48,431 bases of DNA, taken from Nocardia otitidiscaviarum NBRC 14405 (lineage in GTDB: Bacteria > Actinomycetota > Actinomycetes > Mycobacteriales > Mycobacteriaceae). Shown here piece after piece: positions 23,381-31,953 of the stretch. Location of the stretch: positions 1 to 48,431 of the forward strand of contig NZ_BAGD01000038.1 in the NCBI RefSeq assembly GCF_000308635.1, read 5' to 3'. A program made the translations under genes and the position numbers. The stretch's first letter is position 1; every line of letters starts with the position of its first letter. The notes under the pieces are model-generated. The model was not told where the DNA came from. It searched no databases and was given only the letters and a program-made list of their open reading frames with translations.

Positions 23381-24928
23381 ATGACCGTGAGTACCGAACC
23401 GGGGGCCGGTGCCGAGCTCGTCGACGAGACCGCGGATGTGCCGGACTCTTCGCTGTCGGTGGGCTTCGATGAGGACGACGGTGCGGGACAGGTAACGGCG
23501 ACGCCGTGGACGCCCAGGCGAAATCACCCCGGAGGAACCACCGCGCCCACCTCGGCACCCACCGCGCCCGCGTCGACGTCCGGGCCGAACCCGGGCACTT
23601 CGGCCGCAACACCGTCGGCGGTGACGCCGGTGGCTGGTCCGGCGTCGCTCCCGAACGCGGTTGTGGCGCAGCCCGGTGCGATCGTCCCCGTGGCCGCGGT
23701 GACCGGACCGGATACCTCGGTGTCGGTAGCCGGGACGCCGCTCCCCGAGGGGCTCGGCATGCCCCGCGAGCGGTCGAGCCCGGGGCTCGACCGAGACAGC
23801 GAGGCCGATAGCGACGCCGACAGCGATGCGGCCGATGCCGATCGGTCCGGTATCGAGGACGCGTTGGCGCAGCTGCTACCCGCCCTGTCGCAGGCCCTGT
23901 CCACGCCGCAAACCCCCACCGCGAGCGCGACCAGCCCGCACACGACCGACTCCGGCACCGGTAGCGGTAGCGGGATATCCGACACCACGGTCACCGGCCC
24001 CGACGATGAACCCGTCACCGTCGGATTGTCTCCGCAGGCCGAGCGAGCCCTGCGAATCCTGAAGGTGCTGGCCGCCCTCTACGGCGCGCGCGAAGCCGCC
24101 GCCGCACCCACCACCGGCCTCGACGCGGCCACCGGCAAGACCGGTGGCACCGGCGCGACCGCCGCCGGCCACACCGCCGCCTCCCTGTTCCAACGGCACG
24201 CCGCCACCGCGTTCACCAATCTCGACAACCGGCTCGCCAACTACATCACCAACCTCGCCGGGGCCAATACCGTCGACCGCGCCCAGCTCCGGCATCTCAT
24301 CCGCGAGACGAATGTCGCGCTGGCCACCCTGGGCCCGGACACCTACACCCCGGCGGGACAGCGTAAAGCCCACCAGATCCTCACTCGCGCGCTTCAGTAC
24401 GCCCATCAGATCGTCGGCACCGGTCAGGGCAACTCCGCACAGACCGCCGCCCACATCAACCAACTCACCAACCAGTACCTCTACAACCTCGCCGGACAGA
24501 ATCCGTCCAGCCATACCGGTGTCGGTGGCAGCGCGGGCAGCGGCCGTTTCGCGCTGCCCGCCCGAGGTACCTTCACCTCCGGATACGGTCCTCGATGGGG
24601 CAAGCACCACAACGGTGTCGATATCGCCAACGCGATCGGCACCCCGATCCTCGCCGCTGCCGACGGAGTGGTGGTGGCCGCCGGACCGGCGAGCGGGTTC
24701 GGCCAATGGGTGAAGATCCGGCACTCGGACGGTACCGAGACGATCTACGGCCATGTCGACAGCTACTCCGTCCAGCCCGGGCAGCAGGTCAGCGCCGGAC
24801 AGCAGATCGCCCGGATGGGTAATGAGGGCCGGTCCACCGGTCCGCACCTGCACTTCGAGGTACGGCAGAACGGTTCGGCCGTGGATCCGCAACGGTGGCT
24901 CGCTCAGCGTGGAATTCAGGTGACGTGA
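23381..24928 (+). CDS. M23 family metallopeptidase with long low-complexity N-terminus
   Basis: About 515 residues. The N-terminal 200 are rich in Pro, Thr, Ser, Ala with an acidic Asp/Ser/Ala tract (SEADSDADSDAADAD); a helical middle domain follows (AATAFTNLDNRLANYI, NVALATLGPDTYTPAGQRKA), then a C-terminal LytM/M23 domain with zinc motifs HHNGVD (about residue 410) and HLHFE (about 490), active-looking. M23 enzymes cleave peptidoglycan cross-bridges. No signal peptide is visible, so export must be non-classical, and the position beside a type IV-like operon makes that channel one candidate. Start choice is uncertain: ATG 23381, GTG 23387 (best spaced from GGGGGAG) or GTG 23252. Confidence 0.78.
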   Translation: MTVSTEPGAGAELVDETADVPDSSLSVGFDEDDGAGQVTATPWTPRRNHPGGTTAPTSAPTAPASTSGPNPGTSAATPSAVTPVAGPASLPNAVVAQPGAIVPVAAVTGPDTSVSVAGTPLPEGLGMPRERSSPGLDRDSEADSDADSDAADADRSGIEDALAQLLPALSQALSTPQTPTASATSPHTTDSGTGSGSGISDTTVTGPDDEPVTVGLSPQAERALRILKVLAALYGAREAAAAPTTGLDAATGKTGGTGATAAGHTAASLFQRHAATAFTNLDNRLANYITNLAGANTVDRAQLRHLIRETNVALATLGPDTYTPAGQRKAHQILTRALQYAHQIVGTGQGNSAQTAAHINQLTNQYLYNLAGQNPSSHTGVGGSAGSGRFALPARGTFTSGYGPRWGKHHNGVDIANAIGTPILAAADGVVVAAGPASGFGQWVKIRHSDGTETIYGHVDSYSVQPGQQVSAGQQIARMGNEGRSTGPHLHFEVRQNGSAVDPQRWLAQRGIQVT

Positions 24929-24978
24929 TCCGGATCCGCCCGCGCCGAACGCCCGCGGCGAGCACCGGGCATACGACG

Positions 24979-25013
24979 AGGGCGCCGAGCGGGTAGTCCC
25001 GGCTCAGCGCCCT
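24979..25013. terminator. Hairpin between M23 peptidase and gltS genes
   Basis: AGGGCGC and GCGCCCT arms enclose further pairing (GAGC with GCTC, GGG with CCC) around TAGT. It lies between the convergent stops at 24928 and 25026 and probably terminates both transcripts. Confidence 0.55.
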
Positions 25014-25025
25014 GTCCGTACCGAA

Positions 25026-26471
25026 TCAGCCGGTCGTGACCTGATCCGTGGCCACCGTCGGCGCGGGCGTTCGCTGTCGCCCGAAGTACAGCATGCCGAT
25101 CGACAGCGATGCCACGAGCAGCACCAGCATCGGGCCGAGTACCCAACCCACACCGAAGTTGGCGATGATCGGAATGACGCCGGCCGTGACCAGTCCGCCG
25201 CCGAAGAACGGTTCCAGCAGGAGTTGCTTGTAACCGAAGGCGGAGTAGGCGGGTGTCTCCAGGTTGGGGTCGACCACGCGGAGCAGGATGAGTCCGGTGG
25301 AGGTGACACCCAGGGCCTGGCCGGTGTCGGCGATGCCGCGCTCGAACCAGAAGTTCGGCAGCATCCGCGGTGCCAGGAAGATGAAGGCGCCCACCGTCCA
25401 GGCCAGGCCCGCGCCGGCCAGTAGCAGGAACGGTCCGATATTCGACGCGATGGCCGACAGTGACAGGGTGCCGAGCGCCGCGATCACCAGGACGTCGAGC
25501 GAGAAGCCCTGCAGCCGTTCGATCAGCTGCTGATCGACGATCTCGTCGCGATCGAAGGCCTGGATGGCCAGCTGGACGATGATGCCGCCGACCATGGCGA
25601 TCGGGAACAGCGGGACATAGGAGAACAGCTCGAAACTGTCGGCCCACAGCTTCGATTCCACCCACTGGATGCCGGTGAGCAACAGCCAGCCGATCAACAC
25701 ACCCATGGCCAGCAGACCGAAGTGCAGGGTGAGCGTTTCGATGGACGACGGCTGCACGGTCAGCGTGCCCGCGGCGCGGCGGCGCTCCTTCTCCACGATC
25801 CCGGCCTGTTCGGCCACCGAGGGCGAGGCATCGCTGTGCAGGATCTGCGTCTTGTTGCGGCGCACACCCCAGTTGATCAGGGCGATACCAACGATGATCC
25901 CGGAGAGGATGCCGATGGTGGCCATGCCGAGGGCGAGGTCCTGTGCCTCCGCGAAGCCGAATTCGGCGAAGGTGTCGGCCATCCCGGCGGCGGTGCCGTG
26001 CCCGCCTTCGAAGCCGATCTCGATCAGCGTGCCCGTCCAGACGGGCACATCGAACAGCGGGACCAGCACCAGTATCGCCAGCAGCAGGCCGACGACGTAC
26101 TGGCCGCTGGCGATGGTCATACCGAAAGAGATCTGCGGCCCGGCGATGTTCAGGGCCTCCTTCGGCGACGGCAGGCGGTGCCCCATGAACAGACCGGCGA
26201 ATACCAGTGAGATGAGCAACCCCGGCAGACTGCTCCATACGTCGAGGATCTCCGTGGTGAACAGGCCGGCATCGGCCATCCCGTCGAAACCCACCGCCGA
26301 AGCGATCCGACCGAGCACATCGGGGCCGATCAGCAGCGCGAGCACACCGCCGATGATCGAACTCGGAATGAACAGCTTCTGCGCCAATCGCCATTTCACG
26401 CGGATGATCTTGGAAACCAACATCATCACTCCGATGAGGAGTAACGCGAAACCTATTGTGTTCGCAGACAT
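25026..26471 (-). CDS. gltS: Sodium/glutamate symporter (ESS family)
   Basis: 481 residues, a polytopic membrane protein with ten or more TM segments. The two pseudo-symmetric signature regions of GltS are visible: IEIGFEGGHGTAAGMADTF in the first half and ERGIADTGQALGVTSTGLIL in the second, both re-entrant substrate-binding loops. It would import glutamate with sodium, feeding the NAD-GDH. ATG 26471 is chosen because AAAGGG lies five bases upstream and the protein then begins with the first TM segment. A palindrome nearly identical to the one upstream of gdh lies 138 bp upstream. Confidence 0.88.
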   Translation of the reverse strand: MSANTIGFALLLIGVMMLVSKIIRVKWRLAQKLFIPSSIIGGVLALLIGPDVLGRIASAVGFDGMADAGLFTTEILDVWSSLPGLLISLVFAGLFMGHRLPSPKEALNIAGPQISFGMTIASGQYVVGLLLAILVLVPLFDVPVWTGTLIEIGFEGGHGTAAGMADTFAEFGFAEAQDLALGMATIGILSGIIVGIALINWGVRRNKTQILHSDASPSVAEQAGIVEKERRRAAGTLTVQPSSIETLTLHFGLLAMGVLIGWLLLTGIQWVESKLWADSFELFSYVPLFPIAMVGGIIVQLAIQAFDRDEIVDQQLIERLQGFSLDVLVIAALGTLSLSAIASNIGPFLLLAGAGLAWTVGAFIFLAPRMLPNFWFERGIADTGQALGVTSTGLILLRVVDPNLETPAYSAFGYKQLLLEPFFGGGLVTAGVIPIIANFGVGWVLGPMLVLLVASLSIGMLYFGRQRTPAPTVATDQVTTG

Positions 26472-26608
26472 CAAGACCCTTTCAGCGCGACTCCGGGCAC
26501 CCGAGGCAGATACCCGACAGCGCGTATTCGTCACGGCGGTGGCACGACGTGTGTAACGGGTCGCCGTCGTCGGCGGCGACAACCCGAGATAACTTCCCTC
26601 TAAACACC

Positions 26609-26628
26609 GTGCCGCTATGCAGCGGTAC
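26609..26628. promoter_or_regulatory. Palindromic operator candidate upstream of gltS
   Basis: GTGCCGCT-ATGC-AGCGGTAC, matching the gdh site in 15 of 16 arm positions and in spacer length. On the gltS coding strand a TTATCT possible -10 lies 16 bases downstream of it; the gdh site has TAATCT ten bases downstream. A shared regulator is inferred. Confidence 0.62.
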
Positions 26629-26721
26629 GTTATTGAGTGTGTCACAGGAGTTGGACGTGCCTTCCCATTCGAGGGAAGCCGAGTGGGCGCGTCTCGGGCC
26701 GTTGGTCGGCGGCTGTCGCCC

Positions 26722-27324
26722 TCAGGCGGGAGTGTCGGTACTCGGGCCGTCGCCGAGGTGTAGCGAGACCGCGGGGGCGATGCGGGTGACGAGGCCCTCG
26801 CGCGGTTCGGAGGCCACCGGTTCCACCCGCAGGATGTAGCGGAGGTAGGCGACGCCTACGAGGTGCGCCATGGCCAGGTCGATGCGCAGTTCCGCGTCGG
26901 GAAACGGTAGGGCGGAGGCGATTTCGGAGTAGACGCGGCCCTGGATGAACTGGCGGACGAGTGTCGCGGACTCGTCGTGGGTGGCGGCTCCGCGCAGGAT
27001 CGCGAGCAGTGGGGCCCGGGTGTCGGGGTTGTCCCAGATCTCGAAGAAGACGCGGGTCAGGCGTTCTCCGAGCTGTTCCGGGTCGCCGTCGACGATGCGC
27101 GCCGCGATATCGGCGGGTTGGAACGGCCACCCCATGGTGGCGCGGAAGAGTTCGGCCTTGCTGCCGAAGTAATGGCGGATCAGGCCCGGGTCGACGCCCG
27201 CCTCGGCCGCGATCTCGCGAACGCTGGTCCGCTCGTAGCCGGTGGCGGCGAAGCGGCGGCGGGCCGTGGCCAGCAGCACCTCGCGGGTATCGGTTTTTCC
27301 TGGTCTGCGTCCGATCGGGGGCAT
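26722..27324 (-). CDS. TetR family transcriptional regulator
   Basis: 200 residues starting MPPIGRRPGKTDTREVL. The N-terminal TetR helix-turn-helix is clear (ATARRRFAATGYERTSVREI, then AEAGVDPGLIRHYFGSKAELF); the C-terminal ligand domain resembles the TetR_C_33/PsrA-like group of actinobacteria, by impression. The longer upstream frame is rejected because it would cross the divergent promoter. It diverges from the DUF385 gene, and matching 11-base elements on both sides of the likely promoter make mutual control probable. It is also 250 bp from gltS and could regulate it, but the gltS palindrome is not repeated near tetR. Confidence 0.87.
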   Translation of the reverse strand: MPPIGRRPGKTDTREVLLATARRRFAATGYERTSVREIAAEAGVDPGLIRHYFGSKAELFRATMGWPFQPADIAARIVDGDPEQLGERLTRVFFEIWDNPDTRAPLLAILRGAATHDESATLVRQFIQGRVYSEIASALPFPDAELRIDLAMAHLVGVAYLRYILRVEPVASEPREGLVTRIAPAVSLHLGDGPSTDTPA

Positions 27325-27333
27325 GGTGTCAGG

Positions 27334-27397
27334 AATTCTACAAGCGTTGACTTCTGGCGTGTGGCGGCGGTAGTCTGGGGCCAGATAATTCCACAAG
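27334..27397. promoter_or_regulatory. Divergent tetR/DUF385 promoter with flanking direct repeats
   Basis: On the plus strand, TTGACT (27347) and TAGTCT (27371) with 18 bases between them form a good -35/-10 pair. Direct repeats AATTCTACAAG (27334-27344) and AATTCCACAAG (27387-27397), ten of eleven bases identical, sit just outside this promoter on each side. They are likely binding sites of the divergent TetR protein. Confidence 0.5.
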
Positions 27398-27412
27398 TGA
27401 GGAGTTTCCGAG

Positions 27413-27817
27413 ATGCCTGCTCCACGCTGGGTCGCTCGCGTCAACAAGGCCGGGCTCAATCGCGTCACCAAGTTCATCGCGCCGTGGGCGCCCGGATGGG
27501 CGGTGGTGGTGCATCGCGGACGCAAATCCGGCAAGGTCTTCCGCACTCCGCTGTGGGCGTTCCGCCGCGACGGTGGCTTCGTGATCGCGCTGACCTACGG
27601 TCCCGAATCCGATTGGGTGCGAAATGTGATCGCGGCCGGACACTTCCAGCTCGAGACGCGGCGGCGCACCTACGAGGTCGACAATCCGCACGTCTACCGC
27701 GATCCCACGGCCGCCGACATGCCCGCCTTCATTCGCTTCATGCTCCGGTACGTGATCAAGGCGCCGGACTTCCTGAGCGTGAACGTGGTCCGCGAACTCA
27801 CGCCCACCGCCCGCTGA
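27413..27817 (+). CDS. DUF385 / deazaflavin-dependent nitroreductase-like protein
   Basis: 134 residues of the DDN-like family (nitroreductase/deazaflavin-dependent oxidoreductase), with the typical core VVVHRGRKSGKVFRTPLWAF, then FVIALTYGPESDWVRNV and the RTYEVDNPHVY segment. Members use coenzyme F420, or bind it, in Mycobacteriales and Nocardia; the substrate is unknown here. A GAGGAG eight bases before ATG supports the start. Control by the divergent TetR protein is likely. Confidence 0.85.
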   Translation: MPAPRWVARVNKAGLNRVTKFIAPWAPGWAVVVHRGRKSGKVFRTPLWAFRRDGGFVIALTYGPESDWVRNVIAAGHFQLETRRRTYEVDNPHVYRDPTAADMPAFIRFMLRYVIKAPDFLSVNVVRELTPTAR

Positions 27818-27906
27818 CCCACCGCCCAGCCGCGCACTGCCCGGCGCGCCGCGACGACCGGTGATACCTTCCGTTATCCACGTGGCGGCCAACTGTTTGG
27901 AGAGTG

Positions 27907-30612
27907 ATGCTGTACGGGCGGCAGGTGGAGTTGTCGGTGCTGTCGGAAACTCTGCACGGTGAGGGCGGTGCACTGATCGTGCGCGGCGAGGCGGGTATCG
28001 GGAAGTCGGCACTGCTGGAGACCGCCGCCGCGCGAGTGCGGGCGCGGGTGCTGCGGGTGGCCGGAGCCGAGTCGGAGGCCGATCTGCCCTTCTCCGCGCT
28101 GCATCTGCTGCTCCGTCCTATCCTCGATCGGGTCGACGCATTGCCGCGGCAGCAGGCGCACGCGCTGCGCGCCGCGTTCGGCCTGGAGGACGCCGTCTCG
28201 GGCGATCGCTTCCTGGTTGGTCTCGCGACGCTCGAACTGCTGGTGGAACTGTCGGCGTCCAGTCCGGTGGTGTGCCTGATCGACGATGCCCAATGGCTGG
28301 ACGGTGAGTCGGCGGACGCGCTGCTGTTCGCCGCGCGCCGCCTGCACGCCGAACCCGTCACGATGCTGTTCGCCGCCCGTGCCGACGGTTTTCCCGCGAG
28401 CGGGCTGCCGGAGCTGCGGGTGGGCAGGTTGGACGAGGAGGCGGCGCGGGCGCTGCTCGCCGAGCGGGCGGCCGACCTGCCGCCGGCGGTCCGGGCCCAG
28501 GTCCTGGCCGAGACCGAGGGAAACCCGCTGGCGCTCATCGAGATTCCACGCATGCTGACGCCCGCGCAGCGCCGGGGCGCGTCGGTTCCGATGTCGTTCT
28601 CGCTCGGCACGGCGACCGCGGTGACCGATCGGGTGCTGCTCGGTTTCCGCGACCGGATCGCGCGGCTGCCCCCGGCCACCCGCTGCTGCCTGCTGGTCGC
28701 GACCCTGGGCAACCACGACGAACTCCGACTGCTCGAGCGCGCCGTCGGTCTGCTCGGCGCCACCCTGGCCGACTTCGCCGCCGCGGAGCACGCGGGACTG
28801 GTGCGGGTGGGTCCGGACGGCGTCGCGTTCCATCACCCACTGGTGCGCACCGCGGTGCTGCTGGCTTGCGATGTCGCCGCCGGAATGGCCGCACACCGGG
28901 CGCTGGCCGAGGCATCCGACGACGACCGGCGCGCCTGGCACCTGGCCGCCGTCACGCTGCAACCCGACGAGGACGTGGCCGAACGACTGGAGGGTCTCGC
29001 GCTGCGGGCTCGGCGGCGCGGTGGGCAGGCGGCGGTGTCGGCGGCCTACGCACGCGCCGCCGAACTGTCCGCCGACGTCGGCCACGCGGTGCGCCGCGGC
29101 ACCGCCGCGGCCGCCGCCGCGATCGAAGCGGGCATGTGGCAACGGGCGGCCGAACTCGTGGAGAAGGCGCGGCAGCGAGCCGACGCCATCCCGCCGCAGG
29201 GTGCGGTCCGGGCCGAACTCGCCTACGTACAAGCGAAATTGGAGGTCGAGGCGGGCCGTCCGCTGCACGCCGTGCGGCTGCTCCACCAGGCCGTTGCGGC
29301 CGCCGACGACCTCACCACCAGACTGTCGCTGCTCAGCATGGCCGGCTACTACACCTGGGCCAGCGCCGCCCACCCGGACCAGCTCACCCTGGCCCGCCGC
29401 ACCGAGGAACTGTGCCCGGACGGCGACGGCCTGTCGGCGGTGGTGCGAACCATCAACCTCGCCTTCCGCCTCATTCTGGAGGGCGACGACGTGACCACGC
29501 TGACCTATCCCGTAGCCGGCCTGGACGAGACCGTGCCGAACGAGCTGCGCTTCCTCATCACCTTCCAGAGTCTCGCCCGCGCCGATTTCGGCGCCATGCT
29601 CGAGGGTGCGACCGAGCTCGTCGAGGAGTGCCGGGCGGAGGGCCGGCTGGGGCGAATGCCGCAGGCCATGCTGCTCCTCACACTGGCGCAGCTGCTCGAC
29701 GGCCGCCACCGGTCCGCGCGGGCCACCGCGGCCGCGGGGCTGGCCCTGGCCGCCGACGTCGGTCAGCCCATGTGGCGTGGCTATCTGGCGGGTGCGCACG
29801 CCTGGCTGTCCGCGGTGGCGGGCGACGAGGCGGAGTGCGAGGCGCTGGCGGAGCAGGCGATCCGAGACGCCGACCCGACGCAGTGGATGCCCGCCGCCTG
29901 CTGGGTCGAATCCGCGCGGGGCATGCTGGATCTGGGGTCGGGTCGTTTCGAATCCATGCTCGACCGAGTGGACCGGGCGATGTCGGGCCCCACCCGCCAT
30001 GCGTTCCTGTGGCGGTACTCCTGGCCGGATTACGTCGAGGCCGCGGTCCGGGTGGGTGATCCGGCGCGCTCCCACGATCGGCTCGCCCGCTACGCGGAGT
30101 GGGTGCGGTCCGCCGGGCGGGTCGGCCCGCTCGCGGTGCTGCACCGGGTTCGCGCGCTGCTGGCCCCCGACGACGCCGCGGGCGCGCTGTACGAGCGGGC
30201 GCTGGTGCTGCACGCCCGGGAGCGGCAGCCCTTCGACGAGGCGCGTACCCGCCTGGTCTACGGGGAGTGGCTGCGCCGCGATCGCCGCCGCGCCGAGGCG
30301 CGCACTCATCTTCGGATCGCCCTGGAAACATTCGACCGGCTCGGCGCCGCACCCTGGTCCGCCCGGGCGTCCGCCGAACTGCGCGCCACCGGCGTCACCG
30401 TCCCCGGGACCGGTATCGGCGACCCGCTGGGCGCGCTCACCCCGCAGGAACAGCAGGTGGTGCGGTTGGCCGTCACCGGGGCGTCGAATCGCGAGATCGG
30501 CGCTCAACTGTTCCTGAGTCCCCGCACCGTCGCCTCCCACCTGTACAAGGCGTTTCCCAAGTTGGGGGTCTCCTCGCGCGCCGAGCTGAGCAGGTTCCCG
30601 GAGCTGAGCTGA
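27907..30612 (+). CDS. LuxR family regulator with AAA ATPase domain (LAL type)
   Basis: About 901 residues. The N-terminal AAA/STAND domain has Walker A GEAGIGKS (residues about 30-37) and Walker B VVCLIDDAQWLD (about 120-131), the middle 550 residues are TPR-like helical repeats, and the last 65 carry a LuxR helix-turn-helix (LTPQEQQVVRLAVTG, NREIGAQLFLSPRTVASH). LAL regulators are large activators of secondary-metabolite or catabolic genes. GGAG precedes ATG 27907; GTG 27904 is an alternative. It begins 89 bp after the DUF385 gene. Its target is not clear; the SDR gene downstream is a candidate. Confidence 0.92.
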   Translation: MLYGRQVELSVLSETLHGEGGALIVRGEAGIGKSALLETAAARVRARVLRVAGAESEADLPFSALHLLLRPILDRVDALPRQQAHALRAAFGLEDAVSGDRFLVGLATLELLVELSASSPVVCLIDDAQWLDGESADALLFAARRLHAEPVTMLFAARADGFPASGLPELRVGRLDEEAARALLAERAADLPPAVRAQVLAETEGNPLALIEIPRMLTPAQRRGASVPMSFSLGTATAVTDRVLLGFRDRIARLPPATRCCLLVATLGNHDELRLLERAVGLLGATLADFAAAEHAGLVRVGPDGVAFHHPLVRTAVLLACDVAAGMAAHRALAEASDDDRRAWHLAAVTLQPDEDVAERLEGLALRARRRGGQAAVSAAYARAAELSADVGHAVRRGTAAAAAAIEAGMWQRAAELVEKARQRADAIPPQGAVRAELAYVQAKLEVEAGRPLHAVRLLHQAVAAADDLTTRLSLLSMAGYYTWASAAHPDQLTLARRTEELCPDGDGLSAVVRTINLAFRLILEGDDVTTLTYPVAGLDETVPNELRFLITFQSLARADFGAMLEGATELVEECRAEGRLGRMPQAMLLLTLAQLLDGRHRSARATAAAGLALAADVGQPMWRGYLAGAHAWLSAVAGDEAECEALAEQAIRDADPTQWMPAACWVESARGMLDLGSGRFESMLDRVDRAMSGPTRHAFLWRYSWPDYVEAAVRVGDPARSHDRLARYAEWVRSAGRVGPLAVLHRVRALLAPDDAAGALYERALVLHARERQPFDEARTRLVYGEWLRRDRRRAEARTHLRIALETFDRLGAAPWSARASAELRATGVTVPGTGIGDPLGALTPQEQQVVRLAVTGASNREIGAQLFLSPRTVASHLYKAFPKLGVSSRAELSRFPELS

Positions 30613-31093
30613 GGACGTCACACCTTGCGGTAGATGATCGGTTGCGCGGCAATGCCATTGGCTTTGATCGCCGGTCGCCGACCTCTCCCGCGAGCACCGG
30701 AAATTTGTCGTCGGTCCTCGGCAGCGCCCGAGCTTTCAGCGCCATGTGATCGTTGACCAGCTCCATGGTCGCGGACGGTACTCCGTACGTACCGGTGCTC
30801 GCTTCCGTCGGTCGACTGATACTCCGTAGCGCCGGACAAGCATGCCGCCCGTCGTGACTTCCCCTGTTGTCGAGGGAATTCCGGGCGCACCGGGATTTCG
30901 ATGCCGCCGGTCTCCCAGGAGGCGTCAGCGGGCGGCCGCTGCTACCGGTGGGGGACGAACCCGTACCCGCAGGCCGCGGGCATCTGGTCCGCCCATGGTT
31001 CGTCGGGGCGGGCGCCGACGACCGATGCGCGCCGGATGCGGATCGGTCATTCGACGGACGCGGCCGCCCCGGCACTCGTCCTACGGTTCCGCC
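30613..31093. other. Intergenic region with possible gene remnant on the minus strand
   Basis: 481 bp with no intact gene. On the minus strand, 30618-30890, two frames give protein-like stretches that follow one another (YGVPSATMELVNDHMALKAR, then IKANGIAAQPIIYRKV ending at a stop), as if a small gene had lost its start and suffered a frameshift. The family is not recognised. The remainder, upstream of the SDR gene, shows no clear signals. Confidence 0.3.
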
Positions 31094-31939
31094 ATGACCA
31101 GACCACCCGAGCCCCCGACACCATCGAAAACCGTGCTGGTGACCGGCGCTTCGACCGGAATCGGCCGCACCACCGCGCTGCTGTTGGCCCGCGAGGGCTG
31201 CACCGTCTACGCCGGTGTGCGCAAGGAGGCCGACGGCGAAGCACTCGGTCCCACCGTCACCCCGCTGCTGCTGGATGTCACCGATGCCGGGCAGATCGCC
31301 GACGCCGCCGAACGCATCGGCCGGCTGGACGCCCTGGTCAACAATGCGGGCATCGGTGTCACCGGGCCGCTGGAGTTCGTATCCCTCGACGCGTTGCGAC
31401 TTCAGTACGAGGTGAATGTGTTCGGTCAGGTGGCGGTCACCCAGGCCATGCTGCCCAAGCTGCGGGCTACGCGCGGTCGAGTGGTCACGGTGGGCTCGGT
31501 GGGCAGCTGGATCACGCTGCCCTTCGGCGGGCCGCTGTGCTCGTCCAAGCACGCCATCCGTTCGCTCAATGACGCCCTGCGGATGGAGGTCGCGCCGTAC
31601 GGCGTGACCGCGGTCCTGATCGAACCCGGCTCCATCCACACCGCCGCCGTGGACAAGTTGGAGGACGAGGTCGACCCGCGGCTGGCCGCGATCGGCGAGG
31701 AGGGGCGGCGACTCTACGGCGCGGCGTACCGATCCATGACCGCCGCCTCGCTGCGTGAGGAGCGGGCCGGTTCCAGCCCGGACGTGGTCGCCCAGGCCAT
31801 CCTGCACGCGGTGACCGCCCGCAGGCCCCGCGTCCGGTATCCGGTCGGCAAGAAGTCCCGCCTGATGGGCACCCTCGGCCGGGTGCTGCCCCAACGCACC
31901 CTCGATGCCCTGCGCCTGCGCGCGCTCGGCCTGTCCTGA
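31094..31939 (+). CDS. Short-chain dehydrogenase/reductase, catalytic Tyr replaced
   Basis: 281 residues of classical SDR type: TGASTGIG nucleotide loop (about 17-24), NNAG (about 84-87) and LRMEVAPYGVTAVLIEPG. The active-site motif Y-x-x-x-K reads L-C-S-S-K: the tyrosine position is Leu148 (codon CTG) while Lys152 is present. Classical SDRs need that Tyr as acid/base, so redox activity is doubtful, although cofactor binding may remain. ATG 31094 is the first good start. The CMD-like gene follows 14 bp downstream, so the two are probably co-transcribed. Confidence 0.85.
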   Translation: MTRPPEPPTPSKTVLVTGASTGIGRTTALLLAREGCTVYAGVRKEADGEALGPTVTPLLLDVTDAGQIADAAERIGRLDALVNNAGIGVTGPLEFVSLDALRLQYEVNVFGQVAVTQAMLPKLRATRGRVVTVGSVGSWITLPFGGPLCSSKHAIRSLNDALRMEVAPYGVTAVLIEPGSIHTAAVDKLEDEVDPRLAAIGEEGRRLYGAAYRSMTAASLREERAGSSPDVVAQAILHAVTARRPRVRYPVGKKSRLMGTLGRVLPQRTLDALRLRALGLS

Positions 31940-31953
31940 ACGGAGTTCCCGCC

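Noticed and set aside
27874..30621. A 915-codon frame antisense to the LuxR-family gene
   Set aside because: The plus-strand frame has clear Walker and LuxR HTH motifs; the antisense frame is Arg/Gly/Gln-rich with no domain, a product of GC3 bias.
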